A stretch of 64,000 bases of DNA, taken from Lumbricus terrestris. Its lineage: Eukaryota > Annelida > Clitellata > Crassiclitellata > Lumbricidae. The stretch lies in the NCBI GenBank assembly GCA_949752735.1, contig OX457042.1, positions 26,098,900 to 26,162,899 on the forward strand. Direction: 5' to 3'. A model generated the notes under the pieces. The model was not told the origin of the DNA, did no database searches, and saw only the letters and a program-made list of their open reading frames with translations. Below, one piece after another: positions 50,259 to 61,693 of this stretch (position 1 is its first letter; each line of letters begins with the position of its first letter). The translations under genes were made by a program, and so were the position numbers.

Positions 50259-51420
50259 TGGGAGGAGGAAGAGAGGAGAGGAGGAGGAAGGAGAGAAGGA
50301 GGAAGATGGGAATGACCCTTGTGGAACGTCTTCGGCTGTCTGGTCTCCGCTGATACAATGAAGAGTGTCCACTTTGTATAAATAGTGACCGTCGCGTGGA
50401 GTAAGAAGAGCCGGGAGAAGAGGGTGGAGTGGCTATATGCGGAGGATGAGGAGCAAGAGTGGGATGCAGTATGGAAGGAAGGATAGAGATGAAGGAAAGA
50501 GAGGGATTATGAAGAGCAGGGACAAGGGGATGGAGTGGCTATATGAGGAAGATGAGGAGCAAGAGTGGGATGCAGTATGGAAGGAAGGAAAGAGATGAAG
50601 GAAAGAGAGGGATTATGAAGAGCAGGGACAAGGGGATGGAGTGGCTATATGAGGAAGATGGGGAGCAAGAGTGGGATGCAGTATGGAAGGAAGGAAAGAG
50701 ATGAAGGAGAGAGGGATTATGAAGAGCAGGGACAAGAGGATGGAGTGGCTATATGCGGAGGATGAGGAGTAAAAGTGGGGTGCAGTTAAAGGAGGATGGG
50801 AAGAAGGATAAGGGGAAGGAAAAGAGAGGGATTATGAAATGTAGGTTCTATGAAGATAAGGATATAGAGTGCCTACATGTGGAAGATGAGGAGCAAAAGT
50901 GGGGTGGATTTAAGAGGATGGAAAAGGGATGAAGATTATGGAAAAGACGAGGAATATGAAGAACAGGAAGAAGAGGAGAAAAATCCGAGAAATTTAAAGA
51001 AGAGTTCGATGAAAGGATGATTGAGAAGATGGGGATAAAGGAGGGGGAAGAAGAAGAGATGGAAATCACGGAATGAGGCGGATGATATATGCCATGGAAA
51101 TCAAAAAAGAAGAGGAAGAGGAACATGGATAGGAGTAAGAGGAAGAGGAGGAGGAAAAAGAGGAAGGATAGAAAAAAGAGAGGAGATGAAAGGTGGAAGA
51201 GAGACAAGAGTAAAGAAGAGGAGGAGGAGAATGAAGAAGAGGACTATGCATGTGGATGGGCGCAAAATGAGGAGGAGTGAGAAAAGCAGGAAGAAAAGAG
51301 GGTAAATGGAAACCTGGAGGAGTAGGAGGAGTAAGGGGAGTAGCAAAACTAGACGGACGAGGAAGATGAGTAGTAGAAATGAATTACAATATTGTATAGT
51401 GATGACGAACACGGTGGAGG
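50259..51420 (+). repeat. Purine-rich block with a 106-bp minisatellite
   Basis: About 1.1 kb almost entirely A and G on the plus strand. Within it GGAGTGGCTATATG recurs at 50426, 50532, 50638 and 50742 (period 104-106), with a weaker copy near 50866. The remainder is irregular GAGGAAGA-type sequence. Confidence 0.9.
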
Positions 51421-51939
51421 AGAAGAACCATGAACGTGGGGGGGGGTGAGTATTGGGGTATACGCTGACGGTGAAGATAAGATAGGCCTACATTAAAAAG
51501 AGAAAACCTTTCAAAGGGAAAGAGAAGGGGGAAGTACGCCCCCCCCCCCCCGGGAATCACCTGAACTGAATCAAACCGAGCGATTTGCTTGGGCGGGAAG
51601 GGGGAATGGTGCATGCATATGAGAGATGGACTTCGATTGGACGCTGATTGGTTGAAACTGCAGACAGCGGGAAAATCTTCCACGGTCTTAATTCATCGAT
51701 CTGACGGACGAAAGGTGTGGCAGATGTTTTCTTCGCAACATGACTAGAGCATCATGGGAGAATTGGGAGGTGGTCGTTTCTGTTCCTTTGCTCTTTCTCT
51801 CCTTCTCCTTCGTTCATCTGAATTCGACTAATATCGTGGAGAATAAGAGAAGAGAAGAAGAATAGGTATTATTAGAAAATGATGGAAGGTGCAGAGAAGA
51901 GAATAGACAAGAGGTTGAGATATGGGTGGATAGCTAGAC

Positions 51940-51993
<54 letters not shown>

Positions 51994-52834
51994 TGTTGAC
52001 AGACATGCAGACAAAGCGGACAACTGGGCAGACAGATAGGTCGACATTACAAATCGATATAATGCAGAAAATGCCTCATAGACATCATAGAGACTGAAAG
52101 ACAGTGAGAAATCGATATCGACAGTCGAACAGAGACTGATATATAAGGATAAATATACATGGAGACAGAAAGACAGGCATATAGACAGGTATAAAAATGG
52201 TTAGACTGACAAGGGGACAGATAGACAGACAGACAGACAGACAGACATACATTATTATACAGACAAACGAAACCACTATAATTATCATATTTGAAGTAAA
52301 ACAGCAAATTTTTTCCGGGATCGGCAGCTTCCCTGCAGTGTATTCCCAGCAATTCTAGACATGTCTGCATAAACAGATTAGGCTGATATAGCGCCTTATC
52401 ATATAGAATCATCAGAGACGACTCAATCTGACAAAACAAGAGCGTGATCTAACCAAATCGGTTTTTAGGCCACACGTCAGACAGAATACAATAACACAGC
52501 GAAGGGACCCAATGCAGAGCGCTATACTATACATGACACTCGTGTCCGGCTGACACCGCGAGTGTCTCGCCATCTTCCCATGCAGAAACGGCATTTAATC
52601 TATAGTGTATACATACATGGTATTTTGTAATAGACTTGACAATTGATTTGGAACATTCATGCCGTCTATTGTTTATCAGACACGGGGCATAGTGTGCAGG
52701 TTTGAGACTGCAGTCACTACTTTTTGACCTTAGCCGGTTTCGAATCACATTTTTTTATAGCCATCATTTGCTGTTTAGTCACCGTGCTTACCGCATCAGT
52801 ACACAAAAAATAACGAATATCTTGTGTATACATA
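51421..52834. other. Gene-free stretch with short CAGA arrays
   Basis: Holds a poly-C run at about 51538-51551, (CAGA)n at 51941-51990 and a shorter array at about 52217-52247. No gene supported. Confidence 0.45.
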
Positions 52835-53642
52835 CAGGGTGGCCCATAAAAGTGGGACCGCCTCGTTAAATCTTCTGTATTATATATTAAATTTATGTTT
52901 TTTGGTGATTTTTAAAATGTAAAATTATCCTTACTCACTAACTCAACGTGTGACGTCACCATTTCGTGAATTTCCGGTCGCCATATTTATAGTTTATGTC
53001 ATGTTGTGCGCGCAGTGTTTATAAAATGACAAAAATAACAGCAGAAGATAGAATTCTCATTAAAAATTTGAGAATCCAAAAACAATGGGGAGCCAGGCGT
53101 ATGATAACTGAGTTTCCAAATAAATTCTAGAGTAAAGCAAGTCTTAAGACAAGGATTACTTCCGGATATTCGAGCGAGATGTAATCGTCAAAGCTGGACG
53201 CTGCAACAAGACGGAGCGCCGTCGCACACAGCAAAAAACACGATCAACTTTCTTCTTTGGAAGAATGTCACATTTATCGAACCAGACATGTGGCCCCCAA
53301 ATAGTCCGGACCTAAACCTGGTAGATAATGCTATTTGGGGTGCCCTCCAACAAAAAGTCTACCTTCGTCGTAAATTTGCAACAATGGATCAACTGAAACA
53401 GGCCATTGTTGAAGAGTGGCAAAAACTCTCTCAGCGGTTTATAAACAGAAGCATTGACCAGTGGCGCAGACGTTTAGAGAAAATTGTTGAGAACCGAGGA
53501 GGACACATTGAATTTGATTTCTGATTGTGTATGAATTAACATCTAGCAACAATTTACTTGTTTTTTTATGGAAGAAAAAGTTTTAACACGATTCATTATT
53601 TGGATTTATACTAGGCGGTCCCACTTTTTATGGGCCACCCTG
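52835..53642 (+). mobile_element. Internally deleted Tc1/mariner element, 808 bp
   Basis: Terminal inverted repeats of about 29 bp, CAGGGTGGCCCATAAAAGTG at the left and its complement at the right with one extra T, flanked by TA. The transposase is broken: an N-terminal helix-turn-helix piece (MTKITAEDRI..., from about 53027) ends early, then a C-terminal piece with QQDGAPSHTA and SPDLNLVDNAIWGALQQ ends at 53524. The first catalytic Asp is absent. Counting 37 residues between the last two Asp suggests a DD37D-type family. Confidence 0.92.
53288..53524 (+). pseudogene. Transposase C-terminal remnant
   Basis: MWPPNSPDLNLVDNAIWGAL and on to IVENRGGHIEFDF then stop. This is the end of a mariner-like transposase. 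The open frame extends upstream through QQDGAPSHTA to about 53190, but the N-terminal half is deleted. Confidence 0.88.
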
Positions 53643-53816
53643 TACATACATGCATACATACGAACAAACATACCCACATACATACATACATACATACACA
53701 CATACATACATACATACATACAGACATACATACATACATACATACATACATACATACATACATACATACATACATACATACATACATACATACATACATA
53801 CATACATACATACATA
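53643..53816 (+). repeat. (TACA)n microsatellite
   Basis: Long near-perfect tetranucleotide array directly against the mariner right end. Tyr/Ile/His/Thr-repeat ORFs in several frames are by-products. Confidence 0.95.
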
Positions 53817-54546
53817 AAAACACACATGTATATACACATACATACATGCACACATGAATAAATACATACATAGCCTATACATGCATGCATACATAGAAAT
53901 CAATGCATTATACTACATTATACAAAACAATTCAAGTAGCGCTATATAATCGTCGACAGCCTGTTATCGTCGCAGCACTATTTAGCAAGGTCCGCTTAAC
54001 GTAAGCTCTTCTTTGACAGCGGATGACACATGTTACACATTATGAGCGCAAAGTGGCGGTCGCTGTTCGCCTGGCAATTAATGGCGATTTGGCGACGAGA
54101 CTGGTGGCCATTCGCGCGACCAATGCGATTATGCAAACGAACGTCCTTGTTTGTTCGCCTATTTATTTATGTAGAGGCTTTTCTGCAAACCTTTTCGCTG
54201 GTCGGCTTATAAGACGCTATAAAAATCTTGGAGTTACGTCACCCGCTGTACAGTAACTGCCCTTTTGGCGATTTGGCGATATGTCTGTTGTAATATAACG
54301 TGTTTTTAGGCCTGTAGATTGTTTGTTTGGGACCTTCAAGTTGTATTGTAGTGTACATTTTTGTTGTATTGTATTGCTGAGCTATTGCAAAGGGTGAACT
54401 GCCATACAGCGTCTAACAGCATTTGATGGCCGATGCCAGGGTCATAAAACATCAGCCGTATGTATGCCTGTGCCGACTCATTACATAATTATATGCTAGA
54501 CCTTCAGCTGTGTTAAGGAAACGAATCAGCTTATTGTTATGCTATG

Positions 54547-54673
54547 CATGCATATATATGCATACATACATACATACATACATGCATACATACATACATA
54601 CATACATACATACATACATACATACATACATACATACATACATACATACATGCATACATGCATGCATACATAC

Positions 54674-54704
<31 letters not shown>

Positions 54705-54850
54705 CATACATACATACATACACACATACACACATACATACATGCATACAAACATACATACATACATACATACATACATACATACATACATACATACATA
54801 CATACATACATACATACATACATACATAGGCACATACATACACACATACT
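54547..54850 (+). repeat. (TACA)n microsatellite
   Basis: About 300 bp of TACA units with scattered TGCA and CACA variants. Confidence 0.95.
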
Positions 54851-55364
54851 TCAGAGTAAAACTGTCGTATAACGAGAAATTGCTTTTAAGCGATGTGTGA
54901 TATTATTCTGAGGATCTGATCGTTCGACGGCCATTGATCGCAGAAACGACGACGAATCGACGAATAATTCGTAAGGAAGCGACGACCTTCTCATAACCTC
55001 TGAACTGCTTCAATGGTCTCCTTTGGGGGATTTCCATTTTCTCCTATATCATCACATATGGATAGTATACGAATGGAGTCGTCGAATGGATTCCTCCTAT
55101 GTATAGTTGGCTGCGTACAGTAGCGGAAGATTATAAATGGAAACGATCATAAGACGAACGAAGGAGAAGTCACTCTTCAGTTCCATGGATCATGGATGTG
55201 GTGATACTTTTTGGTATTCGATGCATTGAATGAGGGATGAGATCGATATTGTTTATCGACTGTCGTCAGATCATCGTCTTGCTTTTTTTCTTTTCTTTCT
55301 CACAGTGTCTCCTTGTATCCTTTGAGTTCTTTTGTATCTTCCTTCGTATTTATTTTCTCGTGCT

Positions 55365-56060
55365 CTTCCCATTTTCTCATTTTTCCCCATTTTCTCATAT
55401 TCTTCCCATTTTCTCATATTCTTCCCATTTTCTCATGTGCTTGCCATTTTCTCATTTCTTCCCATTTTCTCATGTGCCTGCCATTTTCTCATTTCTTCCC
55501 ATTTTCTCATATTCTTCCCATTTTCTCATGTGCTTGCCATTTTCTCATTTCTTCCCATTTTCTCATGTGCTTGCCATTTTCTCATTTCTTCCCATTTTCT
55601 CATGTGCCTGCCATTTTCTCATTTCTTCCCATTTTCTCATATTCTTCCCATTTTCTCATGTGCTTGCCATTTTCTCATATCTTCCCATTTTCTCATGTGC
55701 TTGCCATTTTCTCATTTCTTCCCATTTTCTCATGTGCCTGCCATTTTCTCATTTCTTCCCATTTTCTCATATTCTTCCCATTTTCTCATGGGCTTGCCAT
55801 TTTCTCATTTCTTCCCATTTTCTCATGTGCTTGCCATTTTCTCATTTCTTCCCATTTTCTCATGTGCCTGCCATTTTCTCATTTCTTCCCATTTTCTCAT
55901 ATTCTTCCCATTTTCTCATGTGCTTGCCATTTTCTCATTTCTTCCCATTTTCTCATGTGCTTGCCATTTTCTCATTTCTTCCCATTTTCTCATGTGCTTG
56001 CCATTTTTCATATGCTTCCAATTTTCTTATATTAATCCCATTTTCTCATATTAATCTTCC
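55365..56060 (+). repeat. 18-19-bp pyrimidine-rich minisatellite with higher-order structure
   Basis: About 37 units of CCATTTTCTCATnnnnnTn, in four variants ending ATTTCTTC (18 bp), ATATTCTTC, ATGTGCTTG and ATGTGCCTG (19 bp). The variants recur in ordered groups. Long ORFs in all three plus frames follow from the stop-free unit and are not genes. Confidence 0.95.
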
Positions 56061-56690
56061 TCTTCTCTCTTCCTTCCTTACATTGGTCTTCTCTCATCCC
56101 AATCTTTCGCCTCTTTTTCTCCTACTTTGGCTGTCCGTTTCTTTTCCTTTCTCTCCGCTTTTGTTTTCCCCCCTTTTTCTTTCAAGGTAGTTTCACCTTC
56201 TGCTATAACTGCTATTTTCTAGTAATCTCTTCCATCACCACCACATCTTCTTCCATTATCCTCTGCTTTTTTATCTCTCTTACTATAGGCCTACATCCTT
56301 TTCACTTTCCGTTATGTTCTATTCGTTATCCCTCTCCTCCTTCTGATCCTCTTCTTCCTCCTCTCCTCCAACTCCTGTTCTTCCTACTCGTCTTATTTTT
56401 CCACATCCACTTCTTCCTCCTGCACTTCTGCTGCCTCTTCCTCTCCCTACTCCTACTCCTCTTCGCCCTCCTCCTTCTCCCTTTCCCACTTCTCGTCATT
56501 CTCGTCTTCTCTTCTTCCCATATTCCTTCTCCACCTCCACTTCGTTGCGTGCACTCCCCTCTTCTTTCTCCCCATCCTCCTTTCCCTTCGCCTCTTCTTT
56601 CTCCAGCAATTCCTCCTCCTCCTCACTTTCCTACTCCTCCTCCTCTTCTATCCTCCTCTCCATCCTCTAATCCGATCGCTAAACTTCGGA
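56061..56690 (+). repeat. Pyrimidine-rich low-complexity block
   Basis: Continues the C/T-rich strand after the minisatellite with irregular CTCCTCTTC-type sequence. The complement of the purine block type at 50.3-51.4 kb. Confidence 0.85.
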
Positions 56691-56910
56691 GTCTAAGTCT
56701 GAGACTTGTCAGTTGCGCCACCAGTCTCAGCAGCCGTCGCCGTCGTCGTGGCCGAGTCTCTCTCTCTTCGTCAGCATCACACGATGTGACGATCGCTTTA
56801 CAAGTCATTCCCTTTGTCTAATGGAGTGGAAACACTAAGCTGAGCGCTCGCAATTCATCATGGGTAGCCATTTTAGATTCGAAGAGGTGGACGTGCAAGC
56901 GTAGGCTTAG

Positions 56911-56972
56911 GGTGGGGTGGGGTGGGGTGGGGTGGGGTGGAGTGGGGTGGGTGGGGTGGGGTGGGGTGGGTG
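56911..56972 (+). repeat. (GGGGT)n tract, G-quadruplex candidate
   Basis: About twelve closely spaced runs of three or four G separated by T or GT. Confidence 0.85.
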
Positions 56973-57261
56973 CACGCGGGTGGTGAATCTGGTACACGCT
57001 TTAAAGCCTTCAATATCGTCTGACGCCAGACACTAAAGTGGCTCGTTGACGTATTGACCGTATTCAGAGGACGCGCAGTGTCACCTAGCGCAACACATTA
57101 TTCTACTAGGTGATTGAAAAGGCCAAAAATTCTAACTATGTAGGCCCCTATATAATTTTTATAAGCTGTTGTGTTTCTATTCTAGACAGCTGGAATCTGT
57201 GAGTGTTACAGGGACATTAGAAAACTCATATCTGACGCAAATTGTTTAACTAACGTGAATG

Positions 57262-57458
57262 TGCAACTTTGCGTATGTATGTAGATATTGGCATGTATGA
57301 TGTATGCATGAATGTATGTATGTATGTATGTATGTATGTATGTATGTATGTATGTATGTATGTATGTATGTACATGTATGTATGTATGCATGTATGTATG
57401 TATGTATGTATGTATGTATGTATGTATGCATGTATGTATGTAGGTATGTAGGTATGTA
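57262..57458 (+). repeat. (TATG)n microsatellite
   Basis: Tetranucleotide array, complement-type of the (TACA)n arrays at 53.6 and 54.5 kb, ending at the next mariner insertion. Confidence 0.95.
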
Positions 57459-58860
57459 CAGGGTGGCTCAAAAAAAAACGTACCACCGGGGAAAATGCGA
57501 TATCTTCGCAGCCGATCGAACTTTTTCTGCGAAAATTTTCCAATTTGTAGGGGAATGAATTTCCAACAATACCTGAAAGTTTCATTTGAAACTTTTCATG
57601 TTTGCAAAAGTTACAGCTGTTCAAACTTAAAATTTCGTTTTTTCAATTATCCGCGGAAAATTGACGTCACTTGTAGATTTCCAAGTCAAATGATATCACT
57701 TTTCACTACGACCTCAGCATTCCGTTTTGCAGTTTATTGTAAGGTATAATGAGAGTGTCCACTCCCTGCCTTAACACAAGCTCAAATTCTTTTTGTGAAG
57801 CTCAGTATGGCCTTGTTGGTCGGGTCCTGCGGCAACTGACCCCACATTAGCAGCAAGACTTGCTTCAGCTGGCCAATGTTCTCCAACTTGGGATTAAATG
57901 TCTTGCAGCGTTCCAGCATAGCTCCCCAGACGTGATAAACAAGAGGGTTAAGGTCTGGCGAGTTTGTAAATCATCTTTGCCAATGCATTTACTTCAGTTG
58001 ATGTCAATAAGGTAGCGCCATCATAATCAACCTTGCCGTGCGAGCAAGCAGGCGCACTGTCCTGCTGCATAATAAAACCAGATGTTAGAGCATACCTGGT
58101 CTTCAATGAGTCTGGGTAAGCGAGTTCAATGATGAGTTTGACATCTAACCTACTGAATGGGATTAATTGCAGTCTTTTCTTGCAGCCGCAACACACGCCG
58201 GCATATCTGATGCCGAAACCACGATTTGCTTTGCAAACTTGACCTTTCGATTACCAAGCGAATTTCGTGAAAATCGCGCTTTTTCCGTCAGATCAAGCGA
58301 CCACTTCCTGCCTCTCTTCCGACATCTGATCTTCGTTACATAAACACGTTTGCAGATAGTCTTCAATGTGCTCAGGCTCCACTTTTCACTGGGTATTTTG
58401 CTATGATCACGCGATGTCTCAGTCTCTGTTCATGCAAAGTCCGAGTTCCCATTTGATCTTTTGCAGAAACTTTGCCCATGACGTTCATTGTTTGGGTTCA
58501 CCAATTGAGACCTTAATCTATAAAATATCACCAAATACCAGCAGATTGCTTCATAAACAGCTTCTTTACAGCTCATAGTGAGGTCGTATGACATCATCAT
58601 CAATGTGTGTGTGTTGTAATTTGCCAAACATCCTAATGAAATCACTTGTATTGGAGCATGATTCTCCGGATAATTGAAAAAACGAAATTTTAAGTTTGAA
58701 CAGCTGTAACTTTTGCAAACATGAAAAGTTTCAAATGAAACTTTCAGGGATTGTTGTATATTCATTCCCCTTCAAATTGTGAAATTTTCGCAGAAAAACC
58801 CCAATCGGCTGCGAAGATATCGCATTTTCCCCGGTGGTACGTTTTTTTTGAGCCACCCTG
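57459..58860 (-). mobile_element. Decayed Tc1/mariner element with long inverted repeats, 1402 bp
   Basis: Terminal inverted repeats of about 200 bp or more begin CAGGGTGGCTCAAAAAAAA and share GGAAAATGCGATATCTTCGC and TTTGCAAAAGTTACAGCTGT. TA flanks both sides. Transposase pieces lie on the minus strand: KRGRKWSLDLTEKARFSR, then QQDSAPACSHGK, then SPDLNPLVYHVWGAM. The last catalytic acidic position reads Val. The frame shifts between pieces, so it is inactive. Confidence 0.92.
57790..58390 (-). pseudogene. Broken transposase of the second mariner element
   Basis: Three separated recognisable pieces in more than one frame, with the first catalytic Asp region not found and PLV in place of the expected PLD before YHVWGAM. 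Confidence 0.85.
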
Positions 58861-60697
58861 TATGCAACTATGCATGCATGCACATATTTAAGTGCGTGTG
58901 TAGTGTGTACGTGTGCATATTTATGTGTGTGTGCGTGTATTCATGTCTTTATGTATATATGTCTGTATGTATATTGTATATGAATGTATGTACATGTATG
59001 CCTATTTATCTTTCTCCTGCTTTGTCTCTCTCTCTCTCTCTGTCTCTGTCTGTCTCTGTTTCTGTTTTTGTCTCTGTCTCTGTCTATCTGTCACTGTTTG
59101 TCTCTGTCTGCATGTCTGTGTGTGTGCGTGTATGGGTGTGTGCGTGTGGGCGTGTGTCTTCGTCCCTCTTTCCTATCTCTTATCTTTCCTGCTCCTTCGT
59201 CCCATCTTTATATCTGGCAGTGTTTGTTTCCGTCTGTCTGTCCCTGTCTGTCTGTCTGTCGATCTTCTCTCTGTATATTTGTCTGTCTGCATTTATGTAT
59301 GTATGTATGTATGTTTGTCTGCTTGTCTATTTGTCTGTCTATACATGTATGTCTGTCCGACTGTGTGTAATAGAGAATTACAATGGATTTGGTGCCTTAT
59401 AAGTAATTATTTGGAACAATGACAATGGAGTATCAATCATCCAAATGTCCATAGTTGTCCTAACTCCGATTCACATTTAATTAATGGAGTTTATCAACGA
59501 AGGAAATTTAATTCAATTAAGGAACTGAATGGCATAAACGAAAAAATGTTGATTCAGTCTTTCAGATTAACGAAAATCGTTGAAAATAATTCAATTTGAA
59601 AAAATCCGGAAGGTTGCAGAGCTTGCAGCAGAACAAAAGGATGAACATTTATATAGGTAGGTCTCTAATCCGGGGACGATATGGCTGCTATTGTCGTCAT
59701 CATGTCCTTGGTCATAGCAGCAATCGGTGTACTTAATTAATAGAACTTCTATACTAATGAACCTAATAAATTGCAGACTTACTGAAACGATAGCCATCGT
59801 AGACATCATCATGCCAAAAGAAAGTGTTTTCCCGACACTAATTAAGTGGTCAGTTTAAATGTCTATAATAGAGTGTGCCATTCGTTGTATTGCATAGTAT
59901 TGGTCAGCTATATGCGATTTCATGCAATTACAATCATGAAGAAACTTTCCTTAGACGCTCAAGTATATACACCTTGACAGTTTGAAGACGAGTAGGCCTA
60001 TACTTTTTCATCAAAGAACATTTCCCGAGTATTTGAGACGACGCTGATATAGTATTATATAGAATTAGTCATGTTCTAACCATTTCTGAAATCACTAAAA
60101 GAAGATGAATATGTTCTTCGAAATCGTAATCTCGATCGAGACTTCTACAGCGCCCACAAAAGCCAAGTCGAGGGAACTAGCTTATTCACAGGCGCTTGAA
60201 ATATGCATGGTGCATGCTGCCCTGAAATATAATAATCATTATTGTATTCCTGATGCTGGTGATGATGATGATGATAACGAAGACGATTATGACAACTATT
60301 TTGACGAATAGTATACGACCATGAGTATGCCTGTACCTTTTCTAAATTCGATGTCGAATACGGGTATCCGTGTATACCAGGTACGTAGCCAATGCAACGC
60401 TATACATACGTAGCCTATACGAATCGGTGGCTAATACTCCATCCAAGTTATAGCGAGTGTTAGGTTTCTGCTCGATGCCTTCGGCGGCCAAAGATCGATT
60501 GAATAGAGGCATTTAATTAGAATCATACGAGTTAGGATCCGTTCCACGACTCTCACAAATCACAATGACGATGATACCAACAGATCAGATTTCAATTAAT
60601 CTCGAGGACAAATCTAACGGCGTTAGACTAACGCAGGTATATACTATGCACTCGTCTCAAATTCTTATATTTACACGTTATACATTGATAGGCATAT

Positions 60698-60739
<42 letters not shown>

Positions 60740-61239
60740 TAATATGCAGCAGTATATATTTATAGTTGATGCTTTTAAAACCATGCGTAGAAACACCAGA
60801 CACTTTTGTAGTACATGGCTCTGTAAATAGACATCATGCAGCTGTCTAACTAGTATACCAGCACAATCGTGTTGGCCCATCACATTTGTATAGCGCTGCT
60901 TGAAACTGTAATAGGAATGGGGCTAAGCTTGAGTAAAGTGCATGGGGAGTATCTAGACTATCAATCAACAAATCAATCAACCAAGCTGCAGGGTTTAAAG
61001 TGGGTGGGAACGCGTGGGAACGCGTTTTTTTCTGTCGGCTATAGTTTTGCTGTTCCCCGTGTATAAATAAGGTTACACTGGTGTTCAGTGCAATCCTGGA
61101 ATGGCATCGTTTTTATTGTCTTATCTTCCTTTGTTTTCCGTACAGTGCAGTTCATCTACTGTTTTTCTACATGCATATGTATATATATATGAATATATAT
61201 ATATATATATACACACATAATGTATTAATAATAAATATG
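58861..61239. other. Gene-free stretch with TG/CT-rich low complexity
   Basis: TGTG/CTGT/CTCT mixtures at about 58890-59370, a dispersed repeat copy at 60122-60197, and (TA)n at about 60703-60737 and 61180-61210. No gene supported. Confidence 0.45.
60122..60197 (+). repeat. Dispersed repeat fragment, copy B
   Basis: Same family as 32359-32430. A 68-codon ORF with an Asp-rich end overlaps it and is not considered a gene. Confidence 0.55.
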
Positions 61240-61260
61240 CAGTAGTCCATGGGCGCCCGC

Positions 61261-61693
61261 CAGGGCCGTAGCCAGGATTTTATTTCGGGGGGTGTTTCAC
61301 TCACCAATTTCACTCCCTAACAGTGCTTAAAGTGTGGAAAAATAAGTGCCTGGACGCCCTTTATAAATTCCAAAAGAAGTGCCTGGACGCCCCTTACCTT
61401 TCCTGTCATTGCTGGCCAATAAGTGGCTGGACGGCGTTCAGGTTTTAAAATAAGTGCATGGACGCCGTCCATGACCGTCCAGCCACACTTTAAGCCCTGC
61501 TCCCTAAAAACTGATGACCTTTTTTTAGTCATTCGGCATTCTGTTTTCTTACATTTTTACATTTTCGGGGGGTGTTTTCATGGTTTTATTTCATTGTTTT
61601 TACTTCATGTGCTCGTAATGCATTCTTTTATTTTCACATTTTCCATTTCGGGGGGTGTTCAAACACCCAAAACACCCCCTAGCTACGGCCTTG
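61261..61693. mobile_element. Middle hAT-like MITE of the nest
   Basis: Ends CAGGGCCGTAGCCAGG and CCTAGCTACGGCCTTG, with a perfect 8-bp duplication GCGCCCGC at 61253-61260 and 61694-61701 made from the outer element's own terminal repeat. Both arms carry CGGGGGGTGTT. Confidence 0.93.
61321..61499. mobile_element. Inner hAT-like MITE of the nest, 179 bp
   Basis: Ends CAGTGCTTAAAGTGTGG and CCACACTTTAAGCCCTG, with a perfect 8-bp duplication CTCCCTAA at 61313-61320 and 61500-61507. A close relative lies at 35512-35689. Confidence 0.95.

Noticed and set aside
53568..54900. Several 60-120-codon ORFs of Tyr/Ile/His/Thr or Met/Tyr/Val/Cys repeats
   Set aside because: All are readings of (TACA)n arrays, on both strands.
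55237..56190. 317-codon ORF with FSHFFPFSH-type repeats
   Set aside because: Product of a stop-free 18-19-bp minisatellite that is open in all three frames.
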